In this document: piece by piece, positions 16,982 through 26,240 of the stretch
How the letters are laid out: every line of letters starts with the position of its first letter
How positions within the stretch are numbered: the first letter of the stretch is position 1
Origin: Wolbachia endosymbiont (group E) of Neria commutata
GTDB taxonomy: Bacteria > Pseudomonadota > Alphaproteobacteria > Rickettsiales > Anaplasmataceae
Assembly (NCBI RefSeq): GCF_964026735.1
Contig: NZ_OZ034692.1
Span: 1,178,001 to 1,242,000 of the forward strand
Direction: 5' to 3'
DNA length: 64,000 bases
Program-made: the position numbers and the translations under genes
Notes under the pieces: model-generated
Database searches by the model: none
What the model was told of the DNA's origin: nothing
Seen by the model: only the letters and a program-made list of their open reading frames with translations

Positions 16982-18217
16982 TTAATAAGCTTTTTCTAAT
17001 ACTCGGCTTTTCTTTTTGAAAGTATTGACCTTTTTCCTACCATATTTAACATTTAATGCGCCTGGTCTTTTAAAAACCTTTTTGCCTTTGCTATTGTGTT
17101 TTTTAAACGGTACTTTACTATCAAAATTCAGCTCTCCTTCCTTTTCCTCTAACGCAGGCAATTTTCTCTTATCCTGTGGTGTAACAAAAGATAATGCAAA
17201 TCCTTCAGCTCCAGCACGCGCGGTCCTTCCTATACGGTGAATATAATCAGCTTGCGATTGTGGTACGTCATAATTGACAACATGCTGAATATGCGGAATA
17301 TCAAGACCACGAGAAGCTACATCCGTTGCAACCATGATTTGGTTGCGACCACGACGAAAAGAATTAATGACCCTTTCGCGTTTTTGCTGCCTTAAATCAC
17401 CATGAATCGCTAAAGCACTATAATCGTCTTTGCATAGCTTGCTAGCTAGTTGATCTGCTCCTTGCTTTGTTTTTACAAAAATAATGATTGATCCTTCACG
17501 CTGGCATAACTGTCCCAGGAGTTTCTCATATTTTCCGAGTTCTGACACATAAATAACTTCCTGCTTTATTTTTACAGAAGTTGTAACCTGACAATCAACA
17601 GAAACACGTTCTGGTTGATCAAGATATTTCTCAGCAAGCTTGACTATATCTCCGGGAAGAGTTGCAGAAAACATAAGAGTTTGCCTTATTTTTGGCAAAT
17701 GTTTCATAATTTCTTCAATCTGAACTCCAAAGCCCATATCAAACATACGATCCGTTTCATCAAGTACAAGAGTACTAATATTGCGAACGGATAGAGTTTT
17801 GCGTTTAATATGATCAATAATACGACCTGGTGTACCTACTATAATTTTAGGTCTTACATTAAGCTGCTTTATTTGTTCAAAGATAGGCGCTCCACCAATT
17901 AACAAAGCAAGCTTAAAAATTGAACCTTTGGGTAGAAGCTTTTCTTCTATTTCCCTTTTTACTTGACCTGCAAGCTCTCTGGTAGGCACGATAACTAAAG
18001 CTAACCCAGCATTAGATTCATCCAGTAATTTTGCAACCAGTGGAATAGCAAACGCTAGAGTTTTCCCTGTTCCAGTCTGTGCAGACCCAAGAATATCCTT
18101 ACCTTGCAAAGCTAAAGGAATTGCCTGCATCTGAATCGGAGTTGGAACGGAAAGGTTGTTTTTATCTAGCGCTTGCTTAAGCGAGACTGGGAGGCCCATC
18201 TCATGAAAATTACTCAC
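16982..18217 (-). CDS. rhlE: DEAD-box-type ATP-dependent RNA helicase (RhlE-like)
   Basis: A 411-residue helicase that remodels structured RNA. The family motifs appear in order: Q motif with PTPIQMQAIP, motif I AQTGTGKT, Ia PTRELAGQ, II DETD (instead of DEAD), III SAT, IV IIFVKTKQ, V RGLDIPHI and VI HRIGRTAR. The C-terminus past residue 350 is basic (KKHNSKGKKVFKR, KKSRVLEKAY), as usual for RNA binding. The start is GTG (TTGTGAGTAATTTTC). It is followed on the same strand by no partner; the cold-shock gene lies just upstream, in the same direction, with a 35-base gap, so the two may be co-expressed. Confidence 0.93.
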   Translation of the reverse strand: MSNFHEMGLPVSLKQALDKNNLSVPTPIQMQAIPLALQGKDILGSAQTGTGKTLAFAIPLVAKLLDESNAGLALVIVPTRELAGQVKREIEEKLLPKGSIFKLALLIGGAPIFEQIKQLNVRPKIIVGTPGRIIDHIKRKTLSVRNISTLVLDETDRMFDMGFGVQIEEIMKHLPKIRQTLMFSATLPGDIVKLAEKYLDQPERVSVDCQVTTSVKIKQEVIYVSELGKYEKLLGQLCQREGSIIIFVKTKQGADQLASKLCKDDYSALAIHGDLRQQKRERVINSFRRGRNQIMVATDVASRGLDIPHIQHVVNYDVPQSQADYIHRIGRTARAGAEGFALSFVTPQDKRKLPALEEKEGELNFDSKVPFKKHNSKGKKVFKRPGALNVKYGRKKVNTFKKKSRVLEKAY

Positions 18218-18252
18218 AATATGTTAACTATATTAAAAAGTTTCATAATAGA

Positions 18253-18522
18253 TTAACCTGCATCTGCTGTGATTATTTTTAAATTTATTGCAGACTTTTT
18301 GTCTTCTCCGTTTCTACCGCGCTCCTCTTTAAGCTCGTAACTGACTCTTTCTCCTTTTATTCCTTTTTCCTTATTCTCTCCTCTAAGGTCCCCAGGTCTT
18401 ATTCCTGAACGCTCTAGCTCGCTGATATGCACAAAAATGTCCACTCCTTTACTTTTACCTTCTGGTGTGATAAAACCATAGCCTTTTTCAGGATTAAACC
18501 ACTTTACATTACCATATTCCAT
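18253..18522 (-). CDS. Cold-shock domain protein
   Basis: An 89-residue nucleic-acid-binding protein. The cold-shock domain shows [19 protein letters not shown] with its RNP1-like KGYGFITP and RNP2-like [11 protein letters not shown], followed by a loop ([15 protein letters not shown]) and [13 protein letters not shown]. It probably acts as an RNA chaperone, and sits 35 bases ahead of the rhlE helicase gene on the same strand, a sensible functional pair. A strong promoter about 140 bases upstream predicts a long 5' leader, a feature of cold-shock genes. TAGGAG precedes the ATG. Confidence 0.93.
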   Translation of the reverse strand: MEYGNVKWFNPEKGYGFITPEGKSKGVDIFVHISELERSGIRPGDLRGENKEKGIKGERVSYELKEERGRNGEDKKSAINLKIITADAG

Positions 18523-18658
18523 TTAAACTACTCCTAAATTATTAACTAATATTATTAATGTGATGAAAAACTTTGAAATTACGATTGAGAATGTCTTAAG
18601 TCTAGCTCTTGAAACTAAACTCTTATACTCCATAGTCTATTCTTAACATTATAGATTT

Positions 18659-18687
18659 ATAATACACAGTTATTGATCTTGACGCAA
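18659..18687 (-). promoter_or_regulatory. Sigma-70-type promoter with long leader for the cold-shock gene
   Basis: Minus strand: TTGCGT (18682-18687), 17 bases, TATTAT (18659-18664). Transcription would start near 18650, giving a leader of about 130 bases before the ATG at 18522. The spacing is ideal. A long untranslated leader is known to control cspA-type genes; whether this one folds in a temperature-dependent way is inference. Confidence 0.7.
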
Positions 18688-18696
18688 CTAAATTTT

Positions 18697-20031
18697 TTAA
18701 TTACTAAGCGAACCAGCAACTGTCATTTCATTAACTTTAATTGTTGGTGAATTAAATTGCCCACAAAATGTGAGATCATCTGCAAGAACTAAGTCGCTAA
18801 ACATGTAGTTTAAGTTGCTAGCAATTGTAATTTCATGCACTGGGTAGGTTATTTTTCCATTTTCTATAAAAAATCCTGATGCTCCTTGGCTATAATCACC
18901 ATTAATTAAATTGACACCAAAGCCAAATAAATCTGTTACATATATTCCTTCTTTTATTTCCTGAATCAATTCATCGAATGATATACTGCCATTTTCAATG
19001 TAGAAATTACTGGCCGCAGGAGTAACCGCAGCATTGCTTGCACGAGTTGCATTGCCAGTTGTTTTTAAGTTTAATTTTTTAGCTGAATATAGGTCTAAAA
19101 TCCAGTTCTGTAGTATTCCATTTTTTACAAATATATTTTCTTTACTGGTTATACCCTCTCCGTCAAACGGCTTTGATGCTATGCCCCTTGAGAGCAGTGG
19201 ATCATCAATAATGTTAATTCTATCGCTAAAGATCTGAGTATTTAAACTATTCCGTAAGAAAGAGCTATTGCTTGCAATACTATTGCCATTTATAGCAGAA
19301 GCAAAGCTTTTTACTAGCGCCTTTGCTGCCCTTTTTTCAAAAATAACCGGAAATTTACCGGTTTTTATTGTACGTGAATTTAGCTGTTCAATTGCTCTTT
19401 TTGCCGCTTCTTTCCCCATTAACTCTGGTGACTTTAAATCGTTAAAATTACATGCTACATCGTAGTCATAGCCAACCTTCATTTCGTTTTCTTTTCCAGC
19501 AACAACAGAGACCTGGTTAGCAAAAGTCGATTTACTGAATGAGCCTACAAAACCAGAAACAGTGGATAATACTGTATTTACTAAGGCATATGAAGAAGAT
19601 GCTCCTTCAGAATTAGTGATATTTTCATGCGAAAGAGCGGAATTTTCTGCAGCTTCAGCAATTTCTTTTAGATTATCAATAGTTACAACATTATGATCCA
19701 AAATATTTAAATCTGCAGAAGAGATATGGCTACCAATCTCTACAGCAAAATTAATATAAGGGTCCTCTGGAGCATTTTTTGCCATTTCTACTACTTGACT
19801 CACCGTATCGCTAAGGTTATTTAGGTCGTTAGTGGAAATATATGCAACTTTATTTCTATCTTCTATAGCTCTGATTCCTACAGTGCAATTTTTAGATTGC
19901 GATATTTGCTCTATCTTTGATAGACGCTGAGAAACTGAGATTTTATTAGTTTCATATATAGTTACCTCCGCATCAAGATTTTGCTTTTTTATTAGCTTAG
20001 TGATATCTGCTGCAATATTTAGTATATTCAT
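18697..20031 (-). CDS. pmbA: TldE/PmbA-type protease subunit
   Basis: A 444-residue member of the TldD/PmbA (peptidase U62) family. TldE lacks the metal site of TldD and forms a heterodimer with it that trims unfolded peptides. The central and C-terminal signature stretches are visible: GASSSYALVNT, then GIASKPFDGEG, NWILDLYSAKKLN and TGNATRASNAA, ending with GASGFFIENGKITYPV and ITIASNLNYMF. No HExxH-like motif is present, which favours PmbA/TldE over TldD. It is 18 bases downstream of atpG and probably co-transcribed with it. Confidence 0.9.
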   Translation of the reverse strand: MNILNIAADITKLIKKQNLDAEVTIYETNKISVSQRLSKIEQISQSKNCTVGIRAIEDRNKVAYISTNDLNNLSDTVSQVVEMAKNAPEDPYINFAVEIGSHISSADLNILDHNVVTIDNLKEIAEAAENSALSHENITNSEGASSSYALVNTVLSTVSGFVGSFSKSTFANQVSVVAGKENEMKVGYDYDVACNFNDLKSPELMGKEAAKRAIEQLNSRTIKTGKFPVIFEKRAAKALVKSFASAINGNSIASNSSFLRNSLNTQIFSDRINIIDDPLLSRGIASKPFDGEGITSKENIFVKNGILQNWILDLYSAKKLNLKTTGNATRASNAAVTPAASNFYIENGSISFDELIQEIKEGIYVTDLFGFGVNLINGDYSQGASGFFIENGKITYPVHEITIASNLNYMFSDLVLADDLTFCGQFNSPTIKVNEMTVAGSLSN

Positions 20032-20049
20032 TTTTTATTCCTTGAGTTT

Positions 20050-20913
20050 CTATAAAGACTCTGCACCACCTATTACTTCAATCAAATCAGTTGTAATTGC
20101 TGCTTGACGAGAGCGATTATAAAGTAGTGCTAATTTGTTCAACATTTCTTTAGTGTTTCTATTGGCTGATTCCATAGCCACCATTCTAGCACTATGCTCA
20201 CTTGTTGCACTTTCAAGCAAAGAAGAGTAAAGAGCAACTGCAACATAATCTTGAATCAAAGATTTTAAAATGAACTCAATATTTTGCGGCTCATACTCAT
20301 AGTTGTAATCCGTTGTTGCACTAATCAAAGAGCTATCAATTAAAGACGACTCGTTACCCCATGGCTTTATTGTTTCCATCATTGGTTTTTGCGTAAAAGT
20401 ATTATAAAACTTGCTATAAAAAACTTTAACCTTACTGTATTTGCTCAAGTCTATATCACTAATTAAATTACCTACATCTTTTAGCGTAATTCCCTTGCTA
20501 TTATCAGTTTTTAAAATATTTTTAGAATCAAATCTATTTTTACCCATATCAAAGGCTTTTTTACCAAGAAATACGATATCTACTTTTTCACCATTTCTGA
20601 TTAATTTATTTTGACTAAATTTGATAACAGAAGAGTTGAAATTGCCGCATAAGCCACGATCAGACGCTATAATAAATGCTAAGCAAGAAGCTTCGCTACT
20701 GACATTTAAAATTTTCGCTAGTAATTCCTCATCAGCAATCAGCATCAATAAGGAAATAATGCCACGGAGCTTAGATATATATAACTTTGAATTTGATAGC
20801 TTTTTTTGACTTTGTAATAATTTTGCTGCAGAAACCATCTGCATTATTTTCGTGATCTTCTGTGAAGATTTAATAGTCTTAATTCTTAAGGATAATTCCT
20901 TTAAGCTCTTCAT
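20050..20913 (-). CDS. atpG: ATP synthase F1 gamma subunit
   Basis: A 287-residue rotor shaft of F1-ATPase. The N-terminal helix ([23 protein letters not shown] in pieces) and C-terminal helix ([41 protein letters not shown]) are the conserved coiled-coil parts; [12 protein letters not shown] is the gamma signature. The start is ATG. It is separated from other atp genes, as is common in Rickettsiales where the atp operon is dispersed. It shares a divergent intergenic region with the gene at 21044. Confidence 0.96.
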   Translation of the reverse strand: MKSLKELSLRIKTIKSSQKITKIMQMVSAAKLLQSQKKLSNSKLYISKLRGIISLLMLIADEELLAKILNVSSEASCLAFIIASDRGLCGNFNSSVIKFSQNKLIRNGEKVDIVFLGKKAFDMGKNRFDSKNILKTDNSKGITLKDVGNLISDIDLSKYSKVKVFYSKFYNTFTQKPMMETIKPWGNESSLIDSSLISATTDYNYEYEPQNIEFILKSLIQDYVAVALYSSLLESATSEHSARMVAMESANRNTKEMLNKLALLYNRSRQAAITTDLIEVIGGAESL

Positions 20914-20987
20914 TATTTTTAGTAAAACTCTAATTTATTAAAATCTATAATTGTTTTCACCTAAAGGCAAGTTTTTTTAATATGAGG

Positions 20988-21016
20988 TTGACTTTTATTT
21001 ATTACATTTATATAAT
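20988..21016 (+). promoter_or_regulatory. Near-consensus sigma-70 promoter
   Basis: TTGACT (20988-20993), exactly 17 bases, TATAAT (21011-21016). The -10 box is perfect and the -35 box differs from TTGACA by one base. The downstream ATG at 21044 with AAGAGG would have a leader of about 22 bases. It is among the best promoter matches in the window. Confidence 0.85.
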
Positions 21017-21043
21017 GAGTTACTAAATTAACAAGAGGTGTTT

Positions 21044-21496
21044 ATGAGCGTTGCTAATAAAAATTTAATGAATGAAATCGAATTTTTAGCAGGTCAGCTA
21101 GAACAAAATAGAGAGGGAGATCATATTTTAAAAATTAATCAACAGCAAGATGATAGCGTGAATTTTGCAGTCTATTCTGGTGATAATCCGTTATACGAAT
21201 CATCTGATAATTATAAGGTAGACTTTAGTAGTACTAGATATGAACAATTGTGTGTAAATGATCACTGCACAAGAACTATGGAGTATGGTTTGGCAGAAGA
21301 CACAGCACCTGGTAATAAGATTAGAGTTGAGGAAAAATATGATAATCAGTCTGATCATTTCAATATGAACTTAACGTTTTATGATGAGAGTGGTAATGCA
21401 GTTGGAAAATATGGAGCTGAATTAAGCTATCAACAAATTCAAGATGCAGGTTCTGAAGGATATAATTTTATAATACACGGTCTTATTTCAATTTAA
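21044..21496 (+). CDS. Small unknown protein with strong promoter
   Basis: A 150-residue acidic soluble protein, not recognised. It has no signal peptide or membrane helix. It starts MSVANKNLMNEIEFLAGQLE, a likely helix, followed by beta-rich polar sequence with NFAVYSGDNPLYE and MNLTFYDESGNAVG. I prefer ATG 21044 to an upstream in-frame GTG because AAGAGG lies at 21032-21037. The near-consensus promoter suggests high expression. It is divergent from atpG and followed by IS debris. Confidence 0.75.
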   Translation: MSVANKNLMNEIEFLAGQLEQNREGDHILKINQQQDDSVNFAVYSGDNPLYESSDNYKVDFSSTRYEQLCVNDHCTRTMEYGLAEDTAPGNKIRVEEKYDNQSDHFNMNLTFYDESGNAVGKYGAELSYQQIQDAGSEGYNFIIHGLISI

Positions 21497-21609
21497 TGAT
21501 CATATAATCTATTTTATTTTCCATATGTAATGCCTTTAGATATACAGTCCCGGAGTGTGATGGCATGGATTAAGTATAAATAATTCTGTAGATAGTGTTC
21601 ACTGGTTAC

Positions 21610-21894
21610 ATATAAACTCATAAGGAGTCAGACCTTTAAGAGTTTTAAGTCTTTTGCGTAGTTATAGGCCATAGCAAAGTTGTATAAGTGTTCTTTAAGT
21701 TGCTTATGGGACTTGTAGTAATATTTCTTAACTGTGGCATCTTTAATGGTCCTGTTCATACGCTCAACTTGGCCATTTGTCCAAGGATGGCTGATTTTTG
21801 TAAGCCTATGCTCGATATTATTTCCTTCAAAAGTCGGCAAATATATGTTTAAAAGCATATTTATGGCGCTCTTGGTTGGTGAATTGAATACCAT
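21610..21894 (-). pseudogene. IS481-type transposase C-terminal remnant
   Basis: The minus strand encodes an integrase-core end: IEHRLTKISHPWTNGQVERM, NRTIKDATVKKYYYKSHKQL and FAMAYNYAK, as in IS481/IS3-type elements. A frameshift near the end converts LKTLKGLTPYEFI into DLKLLKV. The upstream part is cut by the IS5-type insertion at 21897. The matching N-terminal part of a similar transposase is at 39540-39720, also beside an IS5-type copy. Confidence 0.8.
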
Positions 21895-21896
21895 TA

Positions 21897-22633
21897 GACC
21901 CCCTGCGAAAAGGTAGAAAACAGATGAAAAACATTAAAAAGCGTATAAAATGAAAATTTTAGAAGAGTAAAATAGCAATAAGTTATGCAAAAGTTTCAAA
22001 GACCCAGTATATTTTCAGGCAATTAACGGGTCTGACAACGTTACAAAAGACAGAACGCTGACTCGAGAGAGGATTTAAAAATTTTAGCAGACGTCACGGA
22101 GCAACCGATACAGCGGCCGAAAGACAACAAAAAACGTAAGAAAAGTTATTCCGGAAAAAAGAAAACAACCACAATAAAAACCGAAATTGTGATCGAGGAA
22201 AGTGGACAAATTCTGTCTGTTTCAAGATCACATCGAGGCCGAATTCACGATTTTCGCATAAGAAAACAGGAAAAATTGTTGGCCAAAGATAGCATAAAAT
22301 ATGCTGATTCTGGGTATCAAGGTTGGCAAAAACTGCAGAAAAACGTTGTGATTCCATACAAAAAACACCGTAAAAAGCCACTAACGGAGGAGCAAAAGGA
22401 GCATAATCGGAAGCTGGCATCGTTCAGGATGCGTGTGGAAAATAAGATTCGCGAGATAAAAATCTTCAAAATAATGTCAAATATTTACCGCAATTTTCAG
22501 AAGAAATACAACATGAGATTCAATATTATAGCAGGAATTGTGAATTTGAGGCACGGGTTTTAATAATTTTTGGGCTGGGGATTTCTACCAGATTTTATCA
22601 GCAACTTGCTTCACGTTGTTTCGCAGGGGGGTC
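21897..22633 (+). mobile_element. IS5-type deletion derivative, 737 bp
   Basis: It is bounded by GACCCCCTGCGAAA and TTTCGCAGGGGGGTC. It has the transposase start (AISYAKVSKTQYIFRQL) but lacks the segment for about residues 22-100, with the junction CTGACAACGTTACAAAAGAC. The remaining reading frame 22189-22563 covers the DDE C-terminal half. The same junction is in the copies at 5047 and 38794; the latter is 736 bp. It sits between an IS481 remnant and an IS4-type remnant. It cannot encode a full transposase. Confidence 0.88.
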
Positions 22634-22714
22634 TCCTGTTGTAATTGATATTTCATCTGCTTTCTCATTAAAAAATTCGTTGAGAGTTTTCGATAAATTA
22701 GTTATTTTGCTCAT
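22634..22714 (-). pseudogene. N-terminal scrap of an IS4-type transposase
   Basis: The minus strand reads MSKITNLSKTLNEFFNEKAD then EISITTG before being cut by the IS5-type right end. This resembles the start of Wolbachia IS4-family transposases. The rest is absent. The following 22715-22870 has TTATACCCTATTTTTTCC and CTTAACTTGACGCGTATGG, the latter a short repeat also at 30012-30040 and 7683-7705; I see no gene there. Confidence 0.5.
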
Positions 22715-22876
22715 TATAAGTTCTCTTGTTTTGTTTGATAAGTTTAAGAGGACTTATACCCTATTTTTTCCTTCTCTCCGTCAACTTTCCTCTCACTTTT
22801 CCTTAACTTGACGCGTATGGTTTATTTAACACTCCCAGTTTATAATAATTTTTTCTTATTGATTTTGCCCTTGGAA

Positions 22877-23611
22877 CTACATAAATAGCCCACCATTGAT
22901 ATTTAATACATGCCCTGTTATATACCTAGCTTCATCACTTGCCAAAAACATTACTCCTGCTGCTATTTCTTCTGCTGTTCCCATCCTTTTCATTGGAATA
23001 TTATCTAGTATTTTTTCTTTTTGCTCTTTGTTTAAAACTTCGGTCATCTTAGTATCTATAAACCCAGGAGCAATACAATTTACTGTTATACCGCGACTTG
23101 CAACTTCTTTTGCTATAGATTTACTCATAGCTATTACTCCGGCTTTGGAAGCTGCATAGTTTGCCTGTCCTGCATTCCCTGTTAGTCCTACTACTGAGGA
23201 GATATTTATAATCCTTCCCCAATTATTTTTAATTAGTTTTTTACATGCTTCTTTACTCAGCTTAAAAGTGGAAGTTAAATTAATATCAATTACTTTCTGC
23301 CACGCTTCGTCCGTCATTCTCATTAACAAGCTATCTTGTGTGATGCCAGCATTGCATATCAGTCCGTCAAAACCTTCCATTAATTCACTTGCCTTGCCTA
23401 TTAATTGACTTACTTCTTCAGAATTGGATAAATCGCAAGGTAGTATATGTATATTTTTTTCATATTGCTTAGAAGTTTTTTCAAGCACCTCTTTTTTTGT
23501 GCCAGAAATACACAAAGTTACTCCAGCTTCGTGCATAACTCTTACAATTGCTTGCCCTATTCCACCCGACGCACCAGTAACTAAGAATTTTCTATTACCT
23601 AATCTGAACAC
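22877..23611 (-). CDS. fabG: 3-oxoacyl-ACP reductase
   Basis: A 244-residue short-chain dehydrogenase of type II fatty-acid synthesis, reducing beta-ketoacyl-ACP with NADPH. It has the cofactor loop TGASGGIGQ, the CNAGI motif, the catalytic Ser in ISSVVGLTG, the YAASK motif with Tyr and Lys, the PGFIDTKMT segment and the C-terminal GHVLNINGG. The start is GTG. It is a single gene on the minus strand between IS debris and pyrC. Among SDR enzymes, the length and C-terminus favour FabG strongly. Confidence 0.95.
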   Translation of the reverse strand: MFRLGNRKFLVTGASGGIGQAIVRVMHEAGVTLCISGTKKEVLEKTSKQYEKNIHILPCDLSNSEEVSQLIGKASELMEGFDGLICNAGITQDSLLMRMTDEAWQKVIDINLTSTFKLSKEACKKLIKNNWGRIINISSVVGLTGNAGQANYAASKAGVIAMSKSIAKEVASRGITVNCIAPGFIDTKMTEVLNKEQKEKILDNIPMKRMGTAEEIAAGVMFLASDEARYITGHVLNINGGLFM

Positions 23612-23683
23612 AATAACCTCATTTTACCTAATTACTAACAAAATATTGACTAGTTGGCAATAGCCTACAAACCCCAATTCTGG

Positions 23684-23724
23684 GGCTTTGTTGCATAGCA
23701 CCTCATTGGGTATGTAACAAAGCC
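23684..23724. repeat. Solo hairpin resembling IS5-type terminal repeats
   Basis: GGCTTTGTTGCATA and TATGTAACAAAGCC form a 14-bp inverted repeat with one mismatch around a 13-base loop. The arm sequence is like the terminal repeats of IS5-group elements (GGGCTTTGTTGCAT), so this may be a fully collapsed copy. The surrounding 23612-23860 has no gene. Confidence 0.6.
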
Positions 23725-23860
23725 TTGGGAGATCATGGCAGTTAAATCTAATAGGAGGATTTAAAGTTATGATCTCTACTAGACAGGCTTATTGTTTAGT
23801 TTTAATTGCATTTAATTCTAAAAACCTTTAGGTTTACTGTACAATTAGCACTCAAATATA

Positions 23861-25213
23861 ATGACTCAAATTTGGAATTTATTAGAAACAGGGCAGAAAG
23901 AAAATTACAAAATAGCATATATAAACGCTCGTATTATTGATCCTGAGACAAAACTTGATATAAATGGCTCACTTTTAACAGAAGGAAGTAAAATTGTTGA
24001 TTTTAGTGAATCGCTGTTTTCAAATGGCGTTCCAAGTGGTATTGATGAACTTATAGATTGCAAAGGACTTGTTCTGATGCCGGGCCTTGTTGATATTCAC
24101 GTGCATTTTCGTGAACCTGGTCAGGAGCATAAGGAAACTATACATACAGGAAGTAAATCCGCAGCTGCAGGTGGCGTCACAACTGTAGTTTGCCAGCCCA
24201 ACACTGTTCCATCAATTGATAGTGTTGTTTTGGCTAAGTACCTAAAATATAGAGCACTTGAAACTTCGCATGTAAACGTTGAATTTTATGCTAAAATCAC
24301 CACCTCAGAAGAGAAATTAACTGAAATGGCACTTTTAAAGGAAGCAGGTGCTGTTGGGTTTACTGACGATGGTATGCCAGTTATGAATCCAATGATTATG
24401 AGGGAGGCACTACTTTACTCAAGTATGTTAAATGTTCCCATTGCTCAACATGCAGAAGACTTAAATCTATCAGCAGGCGGTGCAATCAACGAAGGCAAAA
24501 TTTCTGAAGAGCTAGGAGTTAAAGGAATTTTAAGTGCATCAGAATCTGTCATGGTAAATCGCGATATACTACTAATGAAAGACATTGAAAATGTACACTA
24601 CCACATTCTACATATTTCTTCTAAGGATTCACTTGATGCAATTGAACATGCAAAAAAATTAGGGCTGAACGTTACCTGCGAAGTAACGCCACATCACTTC
24701 ACTTTGACCGAGGATATAGTAAAACAACATGGAGCAATCGCAAAGATGAATCCGCCACTGCGCACAGAAGAAGATCGTTTGGCTATGATTGAAGGTTTAA
24801 AGAATGGTGTGATTGATTGCATTGCAACTGATCATGCTCCGCACGACCGGAGTTCTAAAGATTTGCCACTTGAAAATGCTGCGTTTGGTATTGTTGGTCT
24901 TGAGACGATGTTGCCTCTTTCACTTGAGCTTTACCACAGTGGGCAGATGAGTCTGTTTGACGTGCTTGCAAAGCTTACATATAAACCTGCAAATATCATA
25001 CATGTACCACGTGGGCGCATACAAAAAAACTTAGCAGCAGATTTAATCCTAGTTGACTTAAGTCATGAGTGGAAAATTAAGATTGAAAACTTTGCTAGCA
25101 AATCAAAAAATTCTCCATTTGATGAGCGTAAGGTAAAAGGACGCGTAGTACGCACTGTTGTATCCGGTAAAACAGTTTACTCTGATCAACTTATTTTGGA
25201 TAACTATTTTTAA
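23861..25213 (+). CDS. pyrC: Dihydroorotase
   Basis: A 450-residue enzyme that cyclises carbamoyl aspartate in pyrimidine synthesis. It has the metal-binding DIHVHFREPGQEHKETI, the lysine-containing stretch with AKITT and GFTDDGMPV, the histidine-bearing CEVTPHHFTL and the catalytic ATDHAPHDR, ending VRTVVSGKTVYSD. Length and DxHxHxREPG mark it as a class I bacterial dihydroorotase rather than hydantoinase. All zinc ligands I can recall are present, so it is probably active. ATG start. It is divergent from fabG and followed by the chimeric IS630-type copy. Confidence 0.95.
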   Translation: MTQIWNLLETGQKENYKIAYINARIIDPETKLDINGSLLTEGSKIVDFSESLFSNGVPSGIDELIDCKGLVLMPGLVDIHVHFREPGQEHKETIHTGSKSAAAGGVTTVVCQPNTVPSIDSVVLAKYLKYRALETSHVNVEFYAKITTSEEKLTEMALLKEAGAVGFTDDGMPVMNPMIMREALLYSSMLNVPIAQHAEDLNLSAGGAINEGKISEELGVKGILSASESVMVNRDILLMKDIENVHYHILHISSKDSLDAIEHAKKLGLNVTCEVTPHHFTLTEDIVKQHGAIAKMNPPLRTEEDRLAMIEGLKNGVIDCIATDHAPHDRSSKDLPLENAAFGIVGLETMLPLSLELYHSGQMSLFDVLAKLTYKPANIIHVPRGRIQKNLAADLILVDLSHEWKIKIENFASKSKNSPFDERKVKGRVVRTVVSGKTVYSDQLILDNYF

Positions 25214-25239
25214 ATAAAAAGTTAATTAGTATAGTTATA

Positions 25240-26039
25240 CCCCTTCTCCCAATAATCCAAATAGTGTAAGCTAAGGATTTAGGGTATGAGGAGTGTTGAA
25301 TGCCGGCAGCATATAGATATAGTTACGATTTAAGGAAAAAGCAATGGAGGCTCTGGACGCAAGGAGCAAGCAGGGCAGTTGTGGCAAAAAGATTTAAGAT
25401 AGGAGAAACAACTTTATACGAATGGCAAGTAAGGCGCAAAGAAACGGGAGTTTTGCATCGAAAAAGCCGGGAAGTGTAGGCTATAATCATAAAATTACCG
25501 ACAGGAATGCGTTCACTGAATTTGCGAAAAAACATGGAGGTAAAACTCAATCAGAGATGGCTGAACTTTGGGGCAATATCAGCCGCCAAACGATCCACCC
25601 TGCCCTCAAAAATATTGGATTTACACGAAAAAAAGACCTATGGATACAAAGAAAGAAGCGAAGAAAAACGAGCAGAATTCTTGAAAGTTATAGCAACGTA
25701 ACCTCCTGATAATCTCGTATATATTGATGAATCTGGAATAGACAACACGGAGGATTATGAGTATGGATATTGCAAAAAAGGAGAGAGATTTTATGGAAGG
25801 CAAATAAGGAAAAGAAGGCTAAAGGCGGTAGAAAAAATAAACTGAGCGGGGAGAATATGCTGCTTATTGCACTGGAATACTTGCGGGAATCTCGGACGTA
25901 TTTTCCTGATTTTAATAAATTGAGCACCAGTGGTTTCCTATTAAAATAGAGCAAGGAAAAATATCCCTATCTTTAAATCTTTCCGCCTGGCTGTTGATTC
26001 TACCTTCTTATGAATCATTTTGATTATTGGGAGAAGGGC
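25240..26039 (+). mobile_element. Chimeric IS630-type element with IS5-type insert
   Basis: Inverted ends CCCCTTCTCCCAATAATCC and TTGGGAGAAGGGC bound a degenerate IS630-type transposase: MPAAYRYSYDL, KIGETTLYEWQVR, YNHKITDRNAFTEF, AKKHGGKTQSEMAEL. The frame shifts at A7 near 25628 (FTRKKKTYGYKERSEEKRAE) and breaks at a stop before YIDESGIDNTEDYEYGY. Near 25795-25906 about 110 bp encode GGRKNKLSGENMLLIALEYL, which belongs to a different, IS5-type transposase; the IS630 tail SPDFNK then resumes. The segment for the central DDE region is missing. The same chimera occurs at 41367-42044. Confidence 0.85.
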
Positions 26040-26167
26040 TCTAACTCCATCTCTTTATTATTCAATCTATCATCTTACCATAGAATTCATCTAGGTAAAC
26101 CTTATCTTAGTTAACCATATCAGGCGTTTATTGGAATTTGTTCACCAATAAAAAGTCGATAAGCCTA

Positions 26168-26232
26168 AACGTCATAATGTTTTTAGGAGATTTTGCTAAT
26201 GAAGTCCCTTAAGTTGACACCATTGGGTGAAC
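26168..26232 (+). repeat. Interspersed repeat shared with 7613-7683
   Basis: CCTAAACGTCATAATG, TTTTTAGGAGATTTTGC, TAATGAAGTCCCTTAAG and GGGTGAACGG match the inverted sequence at 7613-7683. The interval 26040-26240 holds no gene I can support. Confidence 0.6.
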
Positions 26233-26240
26233 GGATACAT

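Noticed and set aside
25200..25240. Terminator after pyrC (AACTATTTTTAAATAAAAAGTT)
   Set aside because: The stem is only A/T pairs with a mismatch and too weak to call.
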